From Paenibacillus protaetiae (lineage in GTDB: Bacteria; Bacillota; Bacilli; Paenibacillales; Paenibacillaceae): DNA of 64,000 nucleotides. Shown here piece by piece: positions 9,225 through 18,591 of the stretch (position 1 is its first letter; each line of letters starts with the position of its first letter). The notes beneath the pieces were generated by a model. It made no database searches and was not told where the DNA came from. It worked only from the letters and a program-made list of their open reading frames with translations. The DNA lies in the NCBI RefSeq assembly GCF_004135365.1, contig NZ_CP035492.1, positions 2,273,501 through 2,337,500 on the forward strand. Reading direction: 5' to 3'. The position numbers and the translations under genes are program-made.

Positions 9225-10048
9225 TCATTCAGCGTCTGATTCGTCCTGCTGTTGTTTATGTGCTGCTGACTGCAGCAGCCATCCTGGTCGTTTACCCGGT
9301 GCTGTACGCTATTCTTCAAACGTTTATGACAACGGAAGAAGCAAGCGCTTATCCGCCTAAGCTGTTTCCATCCAGCCTCTATCTGGGAGGAGTCCGCAAA
9401 GTAATGGAACTTGTTCCGATCGGTTCCTTTATCGGGAACAGTTTTGTTGTCTCGGCCGCTATTATGACCGGACAAGTGATCATTGCAAGCCTTGCAGCTT
9501 ATGCGTTTGTATACATCCGGTTTATCGGCAGCAAATTCTGGTTTGCCTTGTTTTTATCCACGATGATGGTTCCGTGGGAAGTGACAATCATCCCTAACTA
9601 TTTAACGGTCAAAGCTTGGGGATGGCTTGACACCTATAGCGCGCTTATCGTCCCGTTTCTCGCATCGGCTTTTGGCGTCTTTTTGCTCCGCCAATACTTT
9701 TTGCAGCTGCCGCGCGAGCTGTATGAGGCCGCCCGAATGGACGGCTGCTCGCACGGAAGGCATTTTGCCGGGATTGTATTGCCCTTGTCCCGCCCGATTA
9801 TCGCTACGCTCGCTGTTTATTCTTTCCTGCAAGCCTGGAACACGTATTTATGGCCGCTGCTGGTAACTAACAGCGATGGCATGCGAACGGTGCAAATTGG
9901 CGTCAGCATGCTGCAATTCGAGGAAGTAACCGCATGGAACCTCGTTTTGTGCGGCATCACGCTCATGCTGCTGCCCTCTCTGCTCATTCTTGTTTTTGGC
10001 TTAAAACAGCTTGTTCGAGGGATTGCCGCAGGCGCTGTCAAAGGCTGA
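9221..10048 (+). CDS. ugpE: ABC transporter permease, sn-glycerol-3-phosphate type (UgpE-like)
   Basis: MalG-family permease (275 aa), partner of the preceding one; about six membrane segments and the EAA loop ELYEAARMDGCSHGRHFAGIVLPLSRPI. It overlaps the UgpA-like gene by 4 bases and is followed after 67 bases by the binding lipoprotein gene. Substrate assignment rests on the neighbouring UgpB-like protein. Confidence 0.85.
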   Translation: MIIQRLIRPAVVYVLLTAAAILVVYPVLYAILQTFMTTEEASAYPPKLFPSSLYLGGVRKVMELVPIGSFIGNSFVVSAAIMTGQVIIASLAAYAFVYIRFIGSKFWFALFLSTMMVPWEVTIIPNYLTVKAWGWLDTYSALIVPFLASAFGVFLLRQYFLQLPRELYEAARMDGCSHGRHFAGIVLPLSRPIIATLAVYSFLQAWNTYLWPLLVTNSDGMRTVQIGVSMLQFEEVTAWNLVLCGITLMLLPSLLILVFGLKQLVRGIAAGAVKG

Positions 10049-10115
10049 TGCCTGCTTCATTCATGTGGACTTGCGCCAACAGGCGCTTCCAAATATAAAT
10101 AAGGGAGAGAACACA

Positions 10116-11534
10116 ATGGGTAACAAAAAAGTGCTGATTCCGCTCGCAACGGCAGCCATTATGGTCGTTTTGGCAGCTTGCAGCAATTCGGCGAATACAA
10201 CAACGGGAAGCGGCTCTACGAATACGAAGGATGCTGCGACAACCGAGCCGACAGCACAAACCGCAGCAGGCGGCAGTACATCTGCAACTGGCACCAACAC
10301 GCCAATTAAAGTCACCTGGTGGCATTCCATGGGAGGCGAAGTCGGCAAAGCGGCGACGGAACTCGTCAAGCAATTTAACGAAACGCATCCTGATATTCAA
10401 GTGGAAGAAGTGTATCAAGGGGCTTATGACGAAAGCTTAAACAAAATGAAAGCGTCCATGGATTCCAAAAGCGGTCCGTCGCTTATTCAGGTTTACGAGA
10501 TTGGTTCCCGTTATATGATCGACTCCGGGGCCATTACGCCGGTACAAAATTTTATTGATGCGGAAGGTTACGACCTGTCGCAAATCGAAAAAAACATTGC
10601 CGGCTACTATACGTTTGACGGCAAGCTGTATTCGATGCCTTTTAACACGTCCAATCCGATCCTCTATTACAATAAAAACCTGTTCAAAGAAGCGGGTCTT
10701 GATCCGGAGAAACCGCCGGCTACATTCGATGAAGTAAAGCAGGACGCTTTGGCTATTACGAACAAAACCGGCAAATCCGGCGCATCCTTTGCGATCTACG
10801 GCTGGTTCATGGAGCAGCTGCTGGCGAACCAAGGCAAAGAATTCGTGAACAATGGCAACGGCCGCACCGGTACTGCTACGGAATCGCTGGTTAACAGCGA
10901 TGCGGCAGTAAATACGCTGAAATGGTGGAAGGACCTGATCGACAGCAAAGCCGCCATCAACCTCGGACGCAAAACCGATGATACGAAAAAAGCTTTCCTT
11001 GCCGGACAAATCGGCATGACGCTGGATTCCACCGCATCCCTGCGCGGTATTGTGGACGGAGCCGGCAGCAACTTCGAAGTCGGAACCGCCTTCCTGCCGA
11101 AGGCTTCCGCATCGGATCAAGGCGGCGTTGTCGTTGGCGGCGCCAGCTTGTGGATCTTGAACAATAAGCCGGAAGCCGAGCAAAAAGCGGCATGGGAGTT
11201 CATCAAATTCCTGGCGCAGCCGGAATCGCAAGCTTACTGGCACATCAGCACAGGTTACTTCCCGATTACAACCAAAGCCTATGAACAGCAAAGCGTCATC
11301 GACAATATGGCCAAATACCCTCAATTCAAAACAGCGGTTGACCAGCTCCATGCTACTAATCTGACGACCGCAACCCAAGGCGCCGTAATCGGTGTCTTCC
11401 CTGAAGCCCGCCAGCTCGTCGAAAGCGCAGTAGAAGAAACGTTTAACGGCAAAGACGCTAAAGCTGCTCTAGACTCGGCAGCAAAAGCGATCACGGAGAA
11501 GATCGGGAACTATAACAAGACGGTTAAGAAGTAA
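10116..11534 (+). CDS. ugpB: ABC transporter substrate-binding lipoprotein (UgpB-like)
   Basis: Extracellular lipoprotein of 472 aa. A lipoprotein signal with lipobox LAAC (Cys at about residue 23) is followed by a Thr/Ser/Ala-rich tether of about 40 residues. The binding domain shows UgpB features: WWHSMGGEVGK, LIQVYEIGSRYMI, PFNTSNPILYYNKNLFKEAGLDPE and GGASLWIL. The start ATG has a GGGAGAGA site; the reading frame stays open upstream but has no good start. It ends the operon at a strong terminator. Confidence 0.85.
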   Translation: MGNKKVLIPLATAAIMVVLAACSNSANTTTGSGSTNTKDAATTEPTAQTAAGGSTSATGTNTPIKVTWWHSMGGEVGKAATELVKQFNETHPDIQVEEVYQGAYDESLNKMKASMDSKSGPSLIQVYEIGSRYMIDSGAITPVQNFIDAEGYDLSQIEKNIAGYYTFDGKLYSMPFNTSNPILYYNKNLFKEAGLDPEKPPATFDEVKQDALAITNKTGKSGASFAIYGWFMEQLLANQGKEFVNNGNGRTGTATESLVNSDAAVNTLKWWKDLIDSKAAINLGRKTDDTKKAFLAGQIGMTLDSTASLRGIVDGAGSNFEVGTAFLPKASASDQGGVVVGGASLWILNNKPEAEQKAAWEFIKFLAQPESQAYWHISTGYFPITTKAYEQQSVIDNMAKYPQFKTAVDQLHATNLTTATQGAVIGVFPEARQLVESAVEETFNGKDAKAALDSAAKAITEKIGNYNKTVKK

Positions 11535-11559
11535 TTAAGATTTGAAGGTTTAAGTTGCT

Positions 11560-11593
11560 AAAAGAAGCCTGTCCTAAAGGACAGGCTTCTTTT
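11560..11593. terminator. Strong terminator after ugpB
   Basis: Arms 11560-11575 and 11578-11593 form a 16-bp perfect stem (AAAAGAAGCCTGTCCT) with a T4 end. The decayed AT-rich gene begins within 30 bases of it, so this is also the border of foreign-looking DNA. Confidence 0.9.
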
Positions 11594-11619
11594 AATGCTG
11601 TGAACTTATCTCTGATGGG

Positions 11620-13318
11620 TTGAATTTTTATGCTAGTGTAGACTACGGCAAAACAATAAAACATATGGAATCCACTTTTAGCTTTAGTGAAATGGAAGGT
11701 ATCACCTCTGGAATAAATGATAATATTGTAATGATACTCCAAGGTGGTGCATTTGATTTAGGCACAATGCTGCATTTACTAATAAGCAGAAATAGTCTCA
11801 CACTATCTAAAAGATTAAATAATAGTGATTTTATAATAATTCCTATAGCAAAAGTATCAAAAGAAGTTTATAATTTAAAGGCGGATGGTTCACCATACAG
11901 TACATTAATGGAATTAAACGGCAACAAGTTGATCATAATAGATGCAACTGGAGATATTCATACTGTTATAGATGATGATATCCTAACAATAAATCCATCT
12001 AGGGCTACTTTTCAAATTGGCCCTCTTTCCAATGCTCAGTATATAGGAAAATTCCATAATGTGGCAGTAGGAGAAAAAGGAATCGATTATGATATGACAA
12101 CAAAAAATGGAGTAACTAAGACAGATTTAATCCCCCTTATAAATAATGTTGCTAATAACATTAACCAAATTGATATAATAAGTACTCAGGCAATACATGC
12201 TCCGAATTGGATCAACATTTCTCAACCTCCATACAATTCCTCTCCTAATTCAGATATTACCACTATTCTACAGAACGCAATAAATAGTTTAACCAGAGGT
12301 ACGGTTTTTGTGCCTGATGGAGATTATTTAATTAACCAGACTATAAAACTAAAACTAAAATAAGTATAGTTTGTGGCAGTAATACGGTTTTTAAACCAAC
12401 AGAAATAGCCAATAATTTCAATATGTTTGAATTCCCCACCTATCAAGTTCGTAACGATAAAACTACATTTAAAGGCATAAGAGTTAATGGATTGAATAAA
12501 AATGTAGTAGGAATGAAGATTTTCAATGCGATCAATTTATATTTTTACGATTGTACAGTAGAAAATTGTCAAGATACAGGAATTGAACTTGAATCAGTCG
12601 CAGTTTAATCAGTTCTATAATTTGATATTATTCAATAACAACATTGGAATATATATAAATGCAGGTACAAGTGAACAATCCTTCACAGGCGGCAATTCAA
12701 ATACATTTTACAGTTTAACAATGGCAAGTAATGTTGTTGGGGCACTATTACATCATGTATCAGGAAATTATTTTTTTCTTCTATACCATTAGCCAACAAA
12801 GTATGTTCTTTTTCCTTTTTCGACTGTTTAACGAACTACATTATTGGAGGCTGCCCAGAGTCAATCGGCACAGAATACCCGAATCCTTCCATTTTTTTAA
12901 AAGAAAAAACAATAAAAAAATCTACGATATATAGGGTTTAGTACAAGCTATTAAATTCAATACTTCTCTGACTGTTGGTACAGATAAAGCTGCAATTTAC
13001 GCAGCCAATGTTTTTCCTAATGGCATTGCTAAAATTTTTACAGGTGTTGCAGTAAATTTAAAATCTAATATTGACACATCCGTAAGAGTAGAATTGGGTG
13101 AACCTTCTGCTTCTGCAATGGAGGTAGAACTTAAAGCCGGTGAATGGAAACGAGTATGTTTAATGTCTAAAAAAACAACTAACTATAATGTATTTTTCTG
13201 TCCCCTTGATAATGTCGGGGCTGAATTGATGGTATGTAGATTCTGTTCCATTAACACTAATAATGACCATTTGCTCTTGAAATTACTGGACGGTTATTTC
13301 AGCGATGAAGGATCATGA
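11620..13318 (+). pseudogene. Decayed beta-helix (pectate-lyase-like/tail-spike-like) protein gene
   Basis: Several overlapping frames together read as one protein. The first 247 codons end with TSPNSDITTILQNAIN-type text and FVPDGDYLINQTIKL, the usual entry to a right-handed beta-helix. The reading continues in another frame from about 12352, shifts again near 12595, near the T7 run at 12771, and once more near 12928, finishing at 13318. No start codon with a ribosome site is visible at the 5' end, so it is also truncated. It is much more AT-rich than flanking genes. The family is inferred from repeat pattern only; the original role (phage tail fibre, surface polysaccharide lyase or other) is unknown. 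Confidence 0.7.
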
Positions 13319-13620
13319 AAATTGTTAGTGTGCATCATTAGTGCCAGAAACAGTCTGAACGATTCACTCGTAGAAACCTTCTTCTGTCTTCTGGCGTTAC
13401 TTATTTTAGTATTTGTTACCTTTAAGTATCGTTTTTTCTAAACTCTTATTTGTGTTTCTTATTTTTCGACACAAATCTCTTAAAATAGTGGATTTTCAGC
13501 AATATAATACGACAGAAATAATCAAATCATTTATGTATAATGAGGATGAAATAGATACGAAATGTAGCAAGTATGTACTACAACTTCTTTCCATCTAATG
13601 ATAAGCGAGGGAGCCAAACG
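13319..13620. other. Intergenic region upstream of the lasso cluster
   Basis: This AT-rich region probably holds the cluster promoter. TATAAT boxes are seen at 13503-13508 and 13536-13541 (the second preceded by TATG), about 80 bases before the cyclase start, but neither has a convincing -35 box. A short open frame here has no ribosome site and resembles no RRE protein. Confidence 0.35.
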
Positions 13621-15534
13621 TTGAGTGCTATATCAGGTATACTTTGCAAGAACGGTGCGGATGTCCCAGAAGAAAATGTCGCCTTAATAATGAATGCAAT
13701 GAGAATTATCCCAGCCGATAACACCGCCAAATGGCATAATAACCCTATATTTCTAGGCTGCCACACTCAATGGATTACCCTTCAATCTATTCATGAAATC
13801 TTGCCCTATTATGATAATGTCCGCAGGCTTGCCATTACCTCTGATGCCATTATTGATAATCGAAGCGAACTTTTTGAGAAGCTCCAAGTGCCTCTTTTTA
13901 TAAGAGATACTATGACAGACAGTGAACTACTGCTGCTAGCTTACGAGCACTGGGGAAGTATGATGGTGCCTCATTTAGTCGGTGATTTTGCCTTTATGAT
14001 TTGGGATGAAAACAGGCAACACCTATTCGGTGCCAGAGACTTCAGCGGTGCAAGAACACTTTATTACCATCAAGATCATAATTTTTTTTCCTTTTGCACC
14101 CTCATAAAACCTTTACTTGAGCTTCCATATGTTGAAAAAAAGTTGAATGAGCAATGGTTGGCAGAATATCTTTCTGTAAAAAGTTGGATAGATCAGCCAA
14201 ATCAGTCCAATTCAGTATATCAAAACATTATGCAACTTCCTCCATCCCATACCATTACGGTATCTTTTGATCAAATACATATCCAGAAGTATGACAGTTT
14301 GGCAAATATTAAACCTTTAAAGTTAAGCTCATCTGAGGAATATGAAGAAGCTTTTCGAGAAGTTTTTCAAAATGCTGTAACTGCAAGGTTTAGAACAAAT
14401 CGTGCTATAGGCTCTCATTTAAGCGGAGGCCTCGATTCAGGTTCAGTTGCAAGCTTTGCAGCTCACGCATTACAAAAGGAACAGCGTCAGTTGCACACCT
14501 TCAGTTATGTGCCTACTGACTCATTCGTTGACTGGACCGCCAAACACCGAATTGCTGACGAAAGACCACTCATCCTTGAAACTATACGTTATGCAGGAAA
14601 TATGAACGCTCATTTTCTTGACTTCAGTGACTCCAACCCCTATTCAGAAATCGACGTACTTCTTAATGTATTGGAAAGTCCATATAAATTTTTTGAAAAC
14701 TCATTTTGGCTTAAGGGAATATATGAAGAAGCAAATAAGCTTAATATAGGTGTTCTTCTAAATGGGTTCAGAGGAAACCACAGTATCTCCTGGGGATCGG
14801 CTCGGCCTTATTACGCTAAACTTTTACGCCATCTCAAATGGTACAAATTCGCTAAAGAAGTGAAATTTTATAGTCATAATACAGGCATTTCACGCACTCG
14901 CTTATACAAAGCAATAGGAAAACAAGCATTTCCATTCTTTCATTTCAATACATCGGCCAGTCCCGAGTTTCCTCCGCTAATAAATGAAGAATTCGCTAAG
15001 TCAAAAGGACTGTCTGCAGTAGATTCTTTAGAGATAGCTTGGCCAAATGACATGGAAAAAGCAAGGCATCAACACTTCAAACATGTTCATACATGGAGTT
15101 CTACTGGCATGAGTTCTTGTAAACTGTCATTGCAATATTCATTGCGCACACATGATCCAACAAATGATTTGAGAGTCATTCGCTTTTGCCTCTCGTTGCC
15201 TATGGAGCAATACATTCAACAAGGAATGGATCGTGCACTTGTCAGACGCTCGACAAAAAATGTACTACCCGATTCTATACGCTTAAATCAACGCACAAGA
15301 GGAATCCAGGCAGCTGATTCCTTACACCGCATGACAAAAGAATGGAAAACGTTTATTTCAGAACTTGATCAGATGAGCTTGGATCCACGAATGAATCAAT
15401 ATTTAAATATGGCTGTCATCAAAAATGAAATTAACAAAGCCAGGAACGGTTTATCTTCTGATCAGGCTTACAGCATTACAATCAAACTTCTGATGAGAAG
15501 TTTGATTGTCTACCGATTTGCAAATCAATTTTGA
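13621..15534 (+). CDS. Lasso peptide macrolactam synthetase (asparagine synthetase-like cyclase)
   Basis: Class B asparagine-synthetase homologue (637 aa) that in lasso clusters adenylates the side-chain carboxyl of Asp/Glu and joins it to the core N-terminus. The N-terminal Ntn-type domain begins LSAISGIL and lacks the Cys2 nucleophile of true AsnB, as expected for a cyclase that does not use glutamine. The ATP-pyrophosphatase loop HLSGGLDSGS lies near residue 268. The start is TTG 13621 with GCGAGGGAG upstream. The stop is 17 bases before the lasso precursor start, whose ribosome site overlaps it. Confidence 0.88.
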   Translation: MSAISGILCKNGADVPEENVALIMNAMRIIPADNTAKWHNNPIFLGCHTQWITLQSIHEILPYYDNVRRLAITSDAIIDNRSELFEKLQVPLFIRDTMTDSELLLLAYEHWGSMMVPHLVGDFAFMIWDENRQHLFGARDFSGARTLYYHQDHNFFSFCTLIKPLLELPYVEKKLNEQWLAEYLSVKSWIDQPNQSNSVYQNIMQLPPSHTITVSFDQIHIQKYDSLANIKPLKLSSSEEYEEAFREVFQNAVTARFRTNRAIGSHLSGGLDSGSVASFAAHALQKEQRQLHTFSYVPTDSFVDWTAKHRIADERPLILETIRYAGNMNAHFLDFSDSNPYSEIDVLLNVLESPYKFFENSFWLKGIYEEANKLNIGVLLNGFRGNHSISWGSARPYYAKLLRHLKWYKFAKEVKFYSHNTGISRTRLYKAIGKQAFPFFHFNTSASPEFPPLINEEFAKSKGLSAVDSLEIAWPNDMEKARHQHFKHVHTWSSTGMSSCKLSLQYSLRTHDPTNDLRVIRFCLSLPMEQYIQQGMDRALVRRSTKNVLPDSIRLNQRTRGIQAADSLHRMTKEWKTFISELDQMSLDPRMNQYLNMAVIKNEINKARNGLSSDQAYSITIKLLMRSLIVYRFANQF

Positions 15535-15550
15535 AGGGAGGTGAAAAAAT

Positions 15551-15682
15551 ATGAAAAAAACATGGGATGTTCCAGTGTTAGAAATCCTTGATGTTCGTAA
15601 AACTTTGTCCGGCAAAGGCCATGAAATTCCGGATGCAGTGCAACCGGATGATGATGACACTATCTTTCACACACCAAGCTGA
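15551..15682 (+). CDS. Lasso peptide precursor, paeninodin-like
   Basis: A 43-residue precursor with a very strong AAGGGAGGTG site. The leader (residues 1-19, start MKKTWDVPVLEIL) has the W-x-x-P-x-L form of the YxxPxL recognition motif and Thr18, the conserved penultimate leader residue. The predicted core starts at Ser20: ring SGKGHEIPD with Asp at position 9 as the acceptor, then loop and tail AVQPDDDDTIFHTPS. Pattern and spacing match paeninodin (Ala1-Asp9 ring, x-Gly-x-Gly, Pro8-Asp9, QPD, C-terminal Ser). The C-terminal Ser43 is the likely phosphorylation site for the kinase encoded next door. Ser as residue 1 is unusual. Confidence 0.88.
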   Translation: MKKTWDVPVLEILDVRKTLSGKGHEIPDAVQPDDDDTIFHTPS

Positions 15683-15700
15683 TGCACTTTATACTTACCA

Positions 15701-15745
15701 AGGAGCCCTTATACGCTAATTATGGTATAAGGCTCCTATTTTTAT
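15701..15745 (+). terminator. Attenuator-like hairpin after lasso precursor
   Basis: Arms 15701-15714 and 15725-15737 (AGGAGCC-TTATAC/GTATAAGGCTCCT, one bulged C) are followed by ATTTTTATG. Placed between precursor and kinase, it would let most transcripts stop after the precursor. Confidence 0.75.
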
Positions 15746-15765
15746 GACGGAACGGAGGATCTTCA

Positions 15766-16692
15766 TTGTCCCAATCAATATCTCAAACTCTGTTTTATCA
15801 AGCATTTGGCCAAACCATTCAAAGTGATATTTTGCTACCGGAGTTAATAATGGCAGATAGCCCTATTAGTGATATCGATGTGACCATCAGATATGAAAAT
15901 CTTTCCAGAAAGCTTAATGAATTTATTCAAAATCGTACCAGCTATCAGATCAAAAAAGGATACTTTGCATTTTATGTTCCTGAAGTAGCTTGTTTTGTTA
16001 TTGAAAATGGCGATATGATCTCCGTTTATCCTGACAAACAAGAGAACCTGGATCGAATCAGACTATACGTTTTGGGAACTTGCATGGGGGCTATCTTGCA
16101 CCAAAAACAAATAGTAGCTCTTCACGGAAGCGCCATCGTGATACAAGACAAAGCCTACGCCTTCGTTGGTGATTCAGGTCAAGGGAAATCAACGCTTGCA
16201 TCTGCATTCATTCAACAAGGCTACAAGCTGCTCACAGATGATGTCATTGCCATTAAAATGATCAATGACAACCCGATGGTCATGCCTGCCTATCCCCAAC
16301 AAAAATTGTGGCAGGAAAGCCTTGCTGCTTTCGGAATGAATCCCGAAAGGTATTCACCGTTATTTGATAGAGAAACCAAGTATGCGGTCCCTGTATCATC
16401 CAATTTTATAAACACTCCTGTTCCATTAGCTGGTGTATTCGAACTAACAAAACTGGATTGTGAACTTCCCAAGCTCATATCTTATTCAACACTTGAAGGA
16501 ATGCATCTCTTGTACCGCCATACCTTCCGTAATTTGTTATTATCAGCTGAAGATTTAAAAGACTGGCATTTCGATGCATCTGTTCATATGGTTAGCCACC
16601 TTGGCCTGTATCGGCTGGAGCGGCCAATACATACGTTTACCGCCAATCAGCTAGCTTCGCTTGTAAAGTCAGTTGCCGTTGCCTACCGTTAA
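15766..16692 (+). CDS. HprK-like kinase, lasso peptide tailoring (C-terminal Ser phosphorylation)
   Basis: HPr-kinase-related protein of 308 aa. The nucleotide loop GDSGQGKST is at about residues 135-143, followed by LLTDDVIAI, the family's second metal-binding motif. Homologues in paeninodin-type clusters phosphorylate the C-terminal Ser of the precursor before ring closure. The precursor here ends in Ser, so the same role is inferred. The start is TTG with an ACGGAGG site. It lies 35 bases before the ABC transporter gene. Confidence 0.82.
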   Translation: MSQSISQTLFYQAFGQTIQSDILLPELIMADSPISDIDVTIRYENLSRKLNEFIQNRTSYQIKKGYFAFYVPEVACFVIENGDMISVYPDKQENLDRIRLYVLGTCMGAILHQKQIVALHGSAIVIQDKAYAFVGDSGQGKSTLASAFIQQGYKLLTDDVIAIKMINDNPMVMPAYPQQKLWQESLAAFGMNPERYSPLFDRETKYAVPVSSNFINTPVPLAGVFELTKLDCELPKLISYSTLEGMHLLYRHTFRNLLLSAEDLKDWHFDASVHMVSHLGLYRLERPIHTFTANQLASLVKSVAVAYR

Positions 16693-16727
16693 CTCAATTA
16701 GAGATCTCTATGGGGGAAAGTTAAGTT

Positions 16728-18560
16728 ATGAAATTCATCCTGCATTACGTGAGACAGTTTTCGGCATTTACTGGTTATAGATTATACCTCAATCTTTTAG
16801 CTATGGTTGCAATCAGCCTGCTCGACGGCATTGGCTCTTTAATGCTCATTCCAATGCTTAGCGTAAGCGGGCTTATTGGTGTCGACATCTCCGTTAATCA
16901 GATGACCCGCCTCTTATCTTTCCTGAATCGTTTCCCTGTCACTATCAGTTTAGTTATCCTATTGGGAATCTATATTACCGTTTCACTTGGACAAAATGTT
17001 CTGCAGCGCTTATCTTCCCTGCAAAACGTTCATATCCATCAAAAATTCATCACCCATTTGCGATTTAGGATACACCGGGCATTGATTCTTGCAAATTGGA
17101 GATTTTACTTGCAACGCCGAAACTCTGATATTATCAATACATTAACAAACGAGCTGCCGCGGGTCAGCAGCGGCGTCTATTTATTTTTCCAGACTATTAC
17201 AACACTTTTATTCACATTAGTCCAAATTGGATTGGCTTTTTGGCTGCAACCTTTCATTACTTTAATTGTTTTGATCTGCGGAGTTGCACTTGCCATGTTC
17301 GCCAGAAGGTACTCCAGAAAAGCTTATTCATTAGGTAAAGAAACCGTTAACACTTACGAAGCGTATCAAGCGGGGATTACAGATATATTTAATGGAATTA
17401 AGGAAATAAAAACCAATAACCTTGGACATTCACGTTTGCAGCGAGTTCATGATCTCTCTCAAAAGCAACAAAGAGAACAGGAATCTTTTAATAACGTCCG
17501 TACCAAATCGCAGCTTGTTTACAAGATGTCATCCGTTCTTCTTATCGCAGGGTTGTTGTACCTTTCGGTTGTGTTATTCCATGCTCAACCTGGTCAATTG
17601 TTGCTTATTATCGTCATATTCTCAAGACTTTGGCCCCGCTTTATAACTATGCAAAATAATATGGAACAAATTTTTTCTAATATTCCTGCTTTCCAGAAAA
17701 CCATAGAGCTTGAGAAAGAAGCTTTAAAGGAATCGAAAGCGAATACTTTCTCGACAGAATTAACGAATAATACGGATCCGCTCGAACTGCATCACGGCAT
17801 TACCTGCCAGGATGTAAGTTTCCGTTATGATCAAGCCAATTCAGCGTACGCTTTAAAAAATATGAACCTCGAAATTCCAGCCAATCGGATGACAGCGATT
17901 GTCGGCCGGTCAGGGGCAGGCAAAAGCACTTTAATTGATCTTATTATGGGGTTGATTGAACCATCGGAAGGAAGCATACGGGTGGATGGAAAACCGCTTC
18001 AGAACGAAACGTTGGAACGCTTCCGCCACTCCATCAGCTATGTCCCGCAAGACCCTTATTTGTTCCATGGAACGATCCGGGACAACATGCTTTTATTTGT
18101 CCCCGAAGCGACAGATGAGCAAATTTGGGAGTCTTTAGAGTTATCATACGGAGCAGCATTTGTACGCAAGCTCCCTTCCGGTTTGGATACGGTTATTGGA
18201 GACAGGGGCATTAAGTTGTCCGGCGGAGAAAGGCAGCGGATCGTTTTAGGCCGAGCTTTGCTCCGAAAACCGTCCATTCTCATATTGGATGAAGCTACCA
18301 GCGCATTGGATAATGAAAATGAAGCCAATATTCAAGAGGTTCTTCACCAGCTCAAAGGGCGTGTTACCATTCTGGTTATTGCCCACCGCTTCACTACAAT
18401 ACGCAATGCGGATCAAGTTATCGTTCTAGAACAAGGACAAATTGCTCAAGCCGGAGAATACCAACAGCTGGCAAAAGACACAAAAGGAATTTTTAAAGTA
18501 TTGCTAGGAGAAGACCATGCAAGCCGTGAACGGCTTCAGCCATCCGCATTCCAGATGTAG
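16728..18560 (+). CDS. ABC exporter, fused permease/ATPase, lasso peptide export
   Basis: Homodimeric type ABC exporter (610 aa). The N-terminal membrane domain has about six helices (residues 15-325). The ATPase domain (about 355-595) has Walker A GRSGAGKST, signature LSGGERQR, Walker B LILDEATSAL and the H-loop IAHRFTTIR. Position between the kinase and methyltransferase genes implies export of the mature peptide and self-immunity. It has no peptidase C39 domain, so it does not replace the missing leader peptidase. Confidence 0.88.
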   Translation: MKFILHYVRQFSAFTGYRLYLNLLAMVAISLLDGIGSLMLIPMLSVSGLIGVDISVNQMTRLLSFLNRFPVTISLVILLGIYITVSLGQNVLQRLSSLQNVHIHQKFITHLRFRIHRALILANWRFYLQRRNSDIINTLTNELPRVSSGVYLFFQTITTLLFTLVQIGLAFWLQPFITLIVLICGVALAMFARRYSRKAYSLGKETVNTYEAYQAGITDIFNGIKEIKTNNLGHSRLQRVHDLSQKQQREQESFNNVRTKSQLVYKMSSVLLIAGLLYLSVVLFHAQPGQLLLIIVIFSRLWPRFITMQNNMEQIFSNIPAFQKTIELEKEALKESKANTFSTELTNNTDPLELHHGITCQDVSFRYDQANSAYALKNMNLEIPANRMTAIVGRSGAGKSTLIDLIMGLIEPSEGSIRVDGKPLQNETLERFRHSISYVPQDPYLFHGTIRDNMLLFVPEATDEQIWESLELSYGAAFVRKLPSGLDTVIGDRGIKLSGGERQRIVLGRALLRKPSILILDEATSALDNENEANIQEVLHQLKGRVTILVIAHRFTTIRNADQVIVLEQGQIAQAGEYQQLAKDTKGIFKVLLGEDHASRERLQPSAFQM

Positions 18561-18591
18561 CCCGATTATCCGATGAAAGGGAGGATTAACG

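Noticed and set aside
10437..11378. Minus-strand frame of 313 codons
   Set aside because: Shadow of the ugpB-like gene.
13413..13598. 61-codon frame considered as a missing RRE (B1) protein
   Set aside because: No start signal, no PqqD-like pattern, and it overlaps the probable promoter region of the cyclase.
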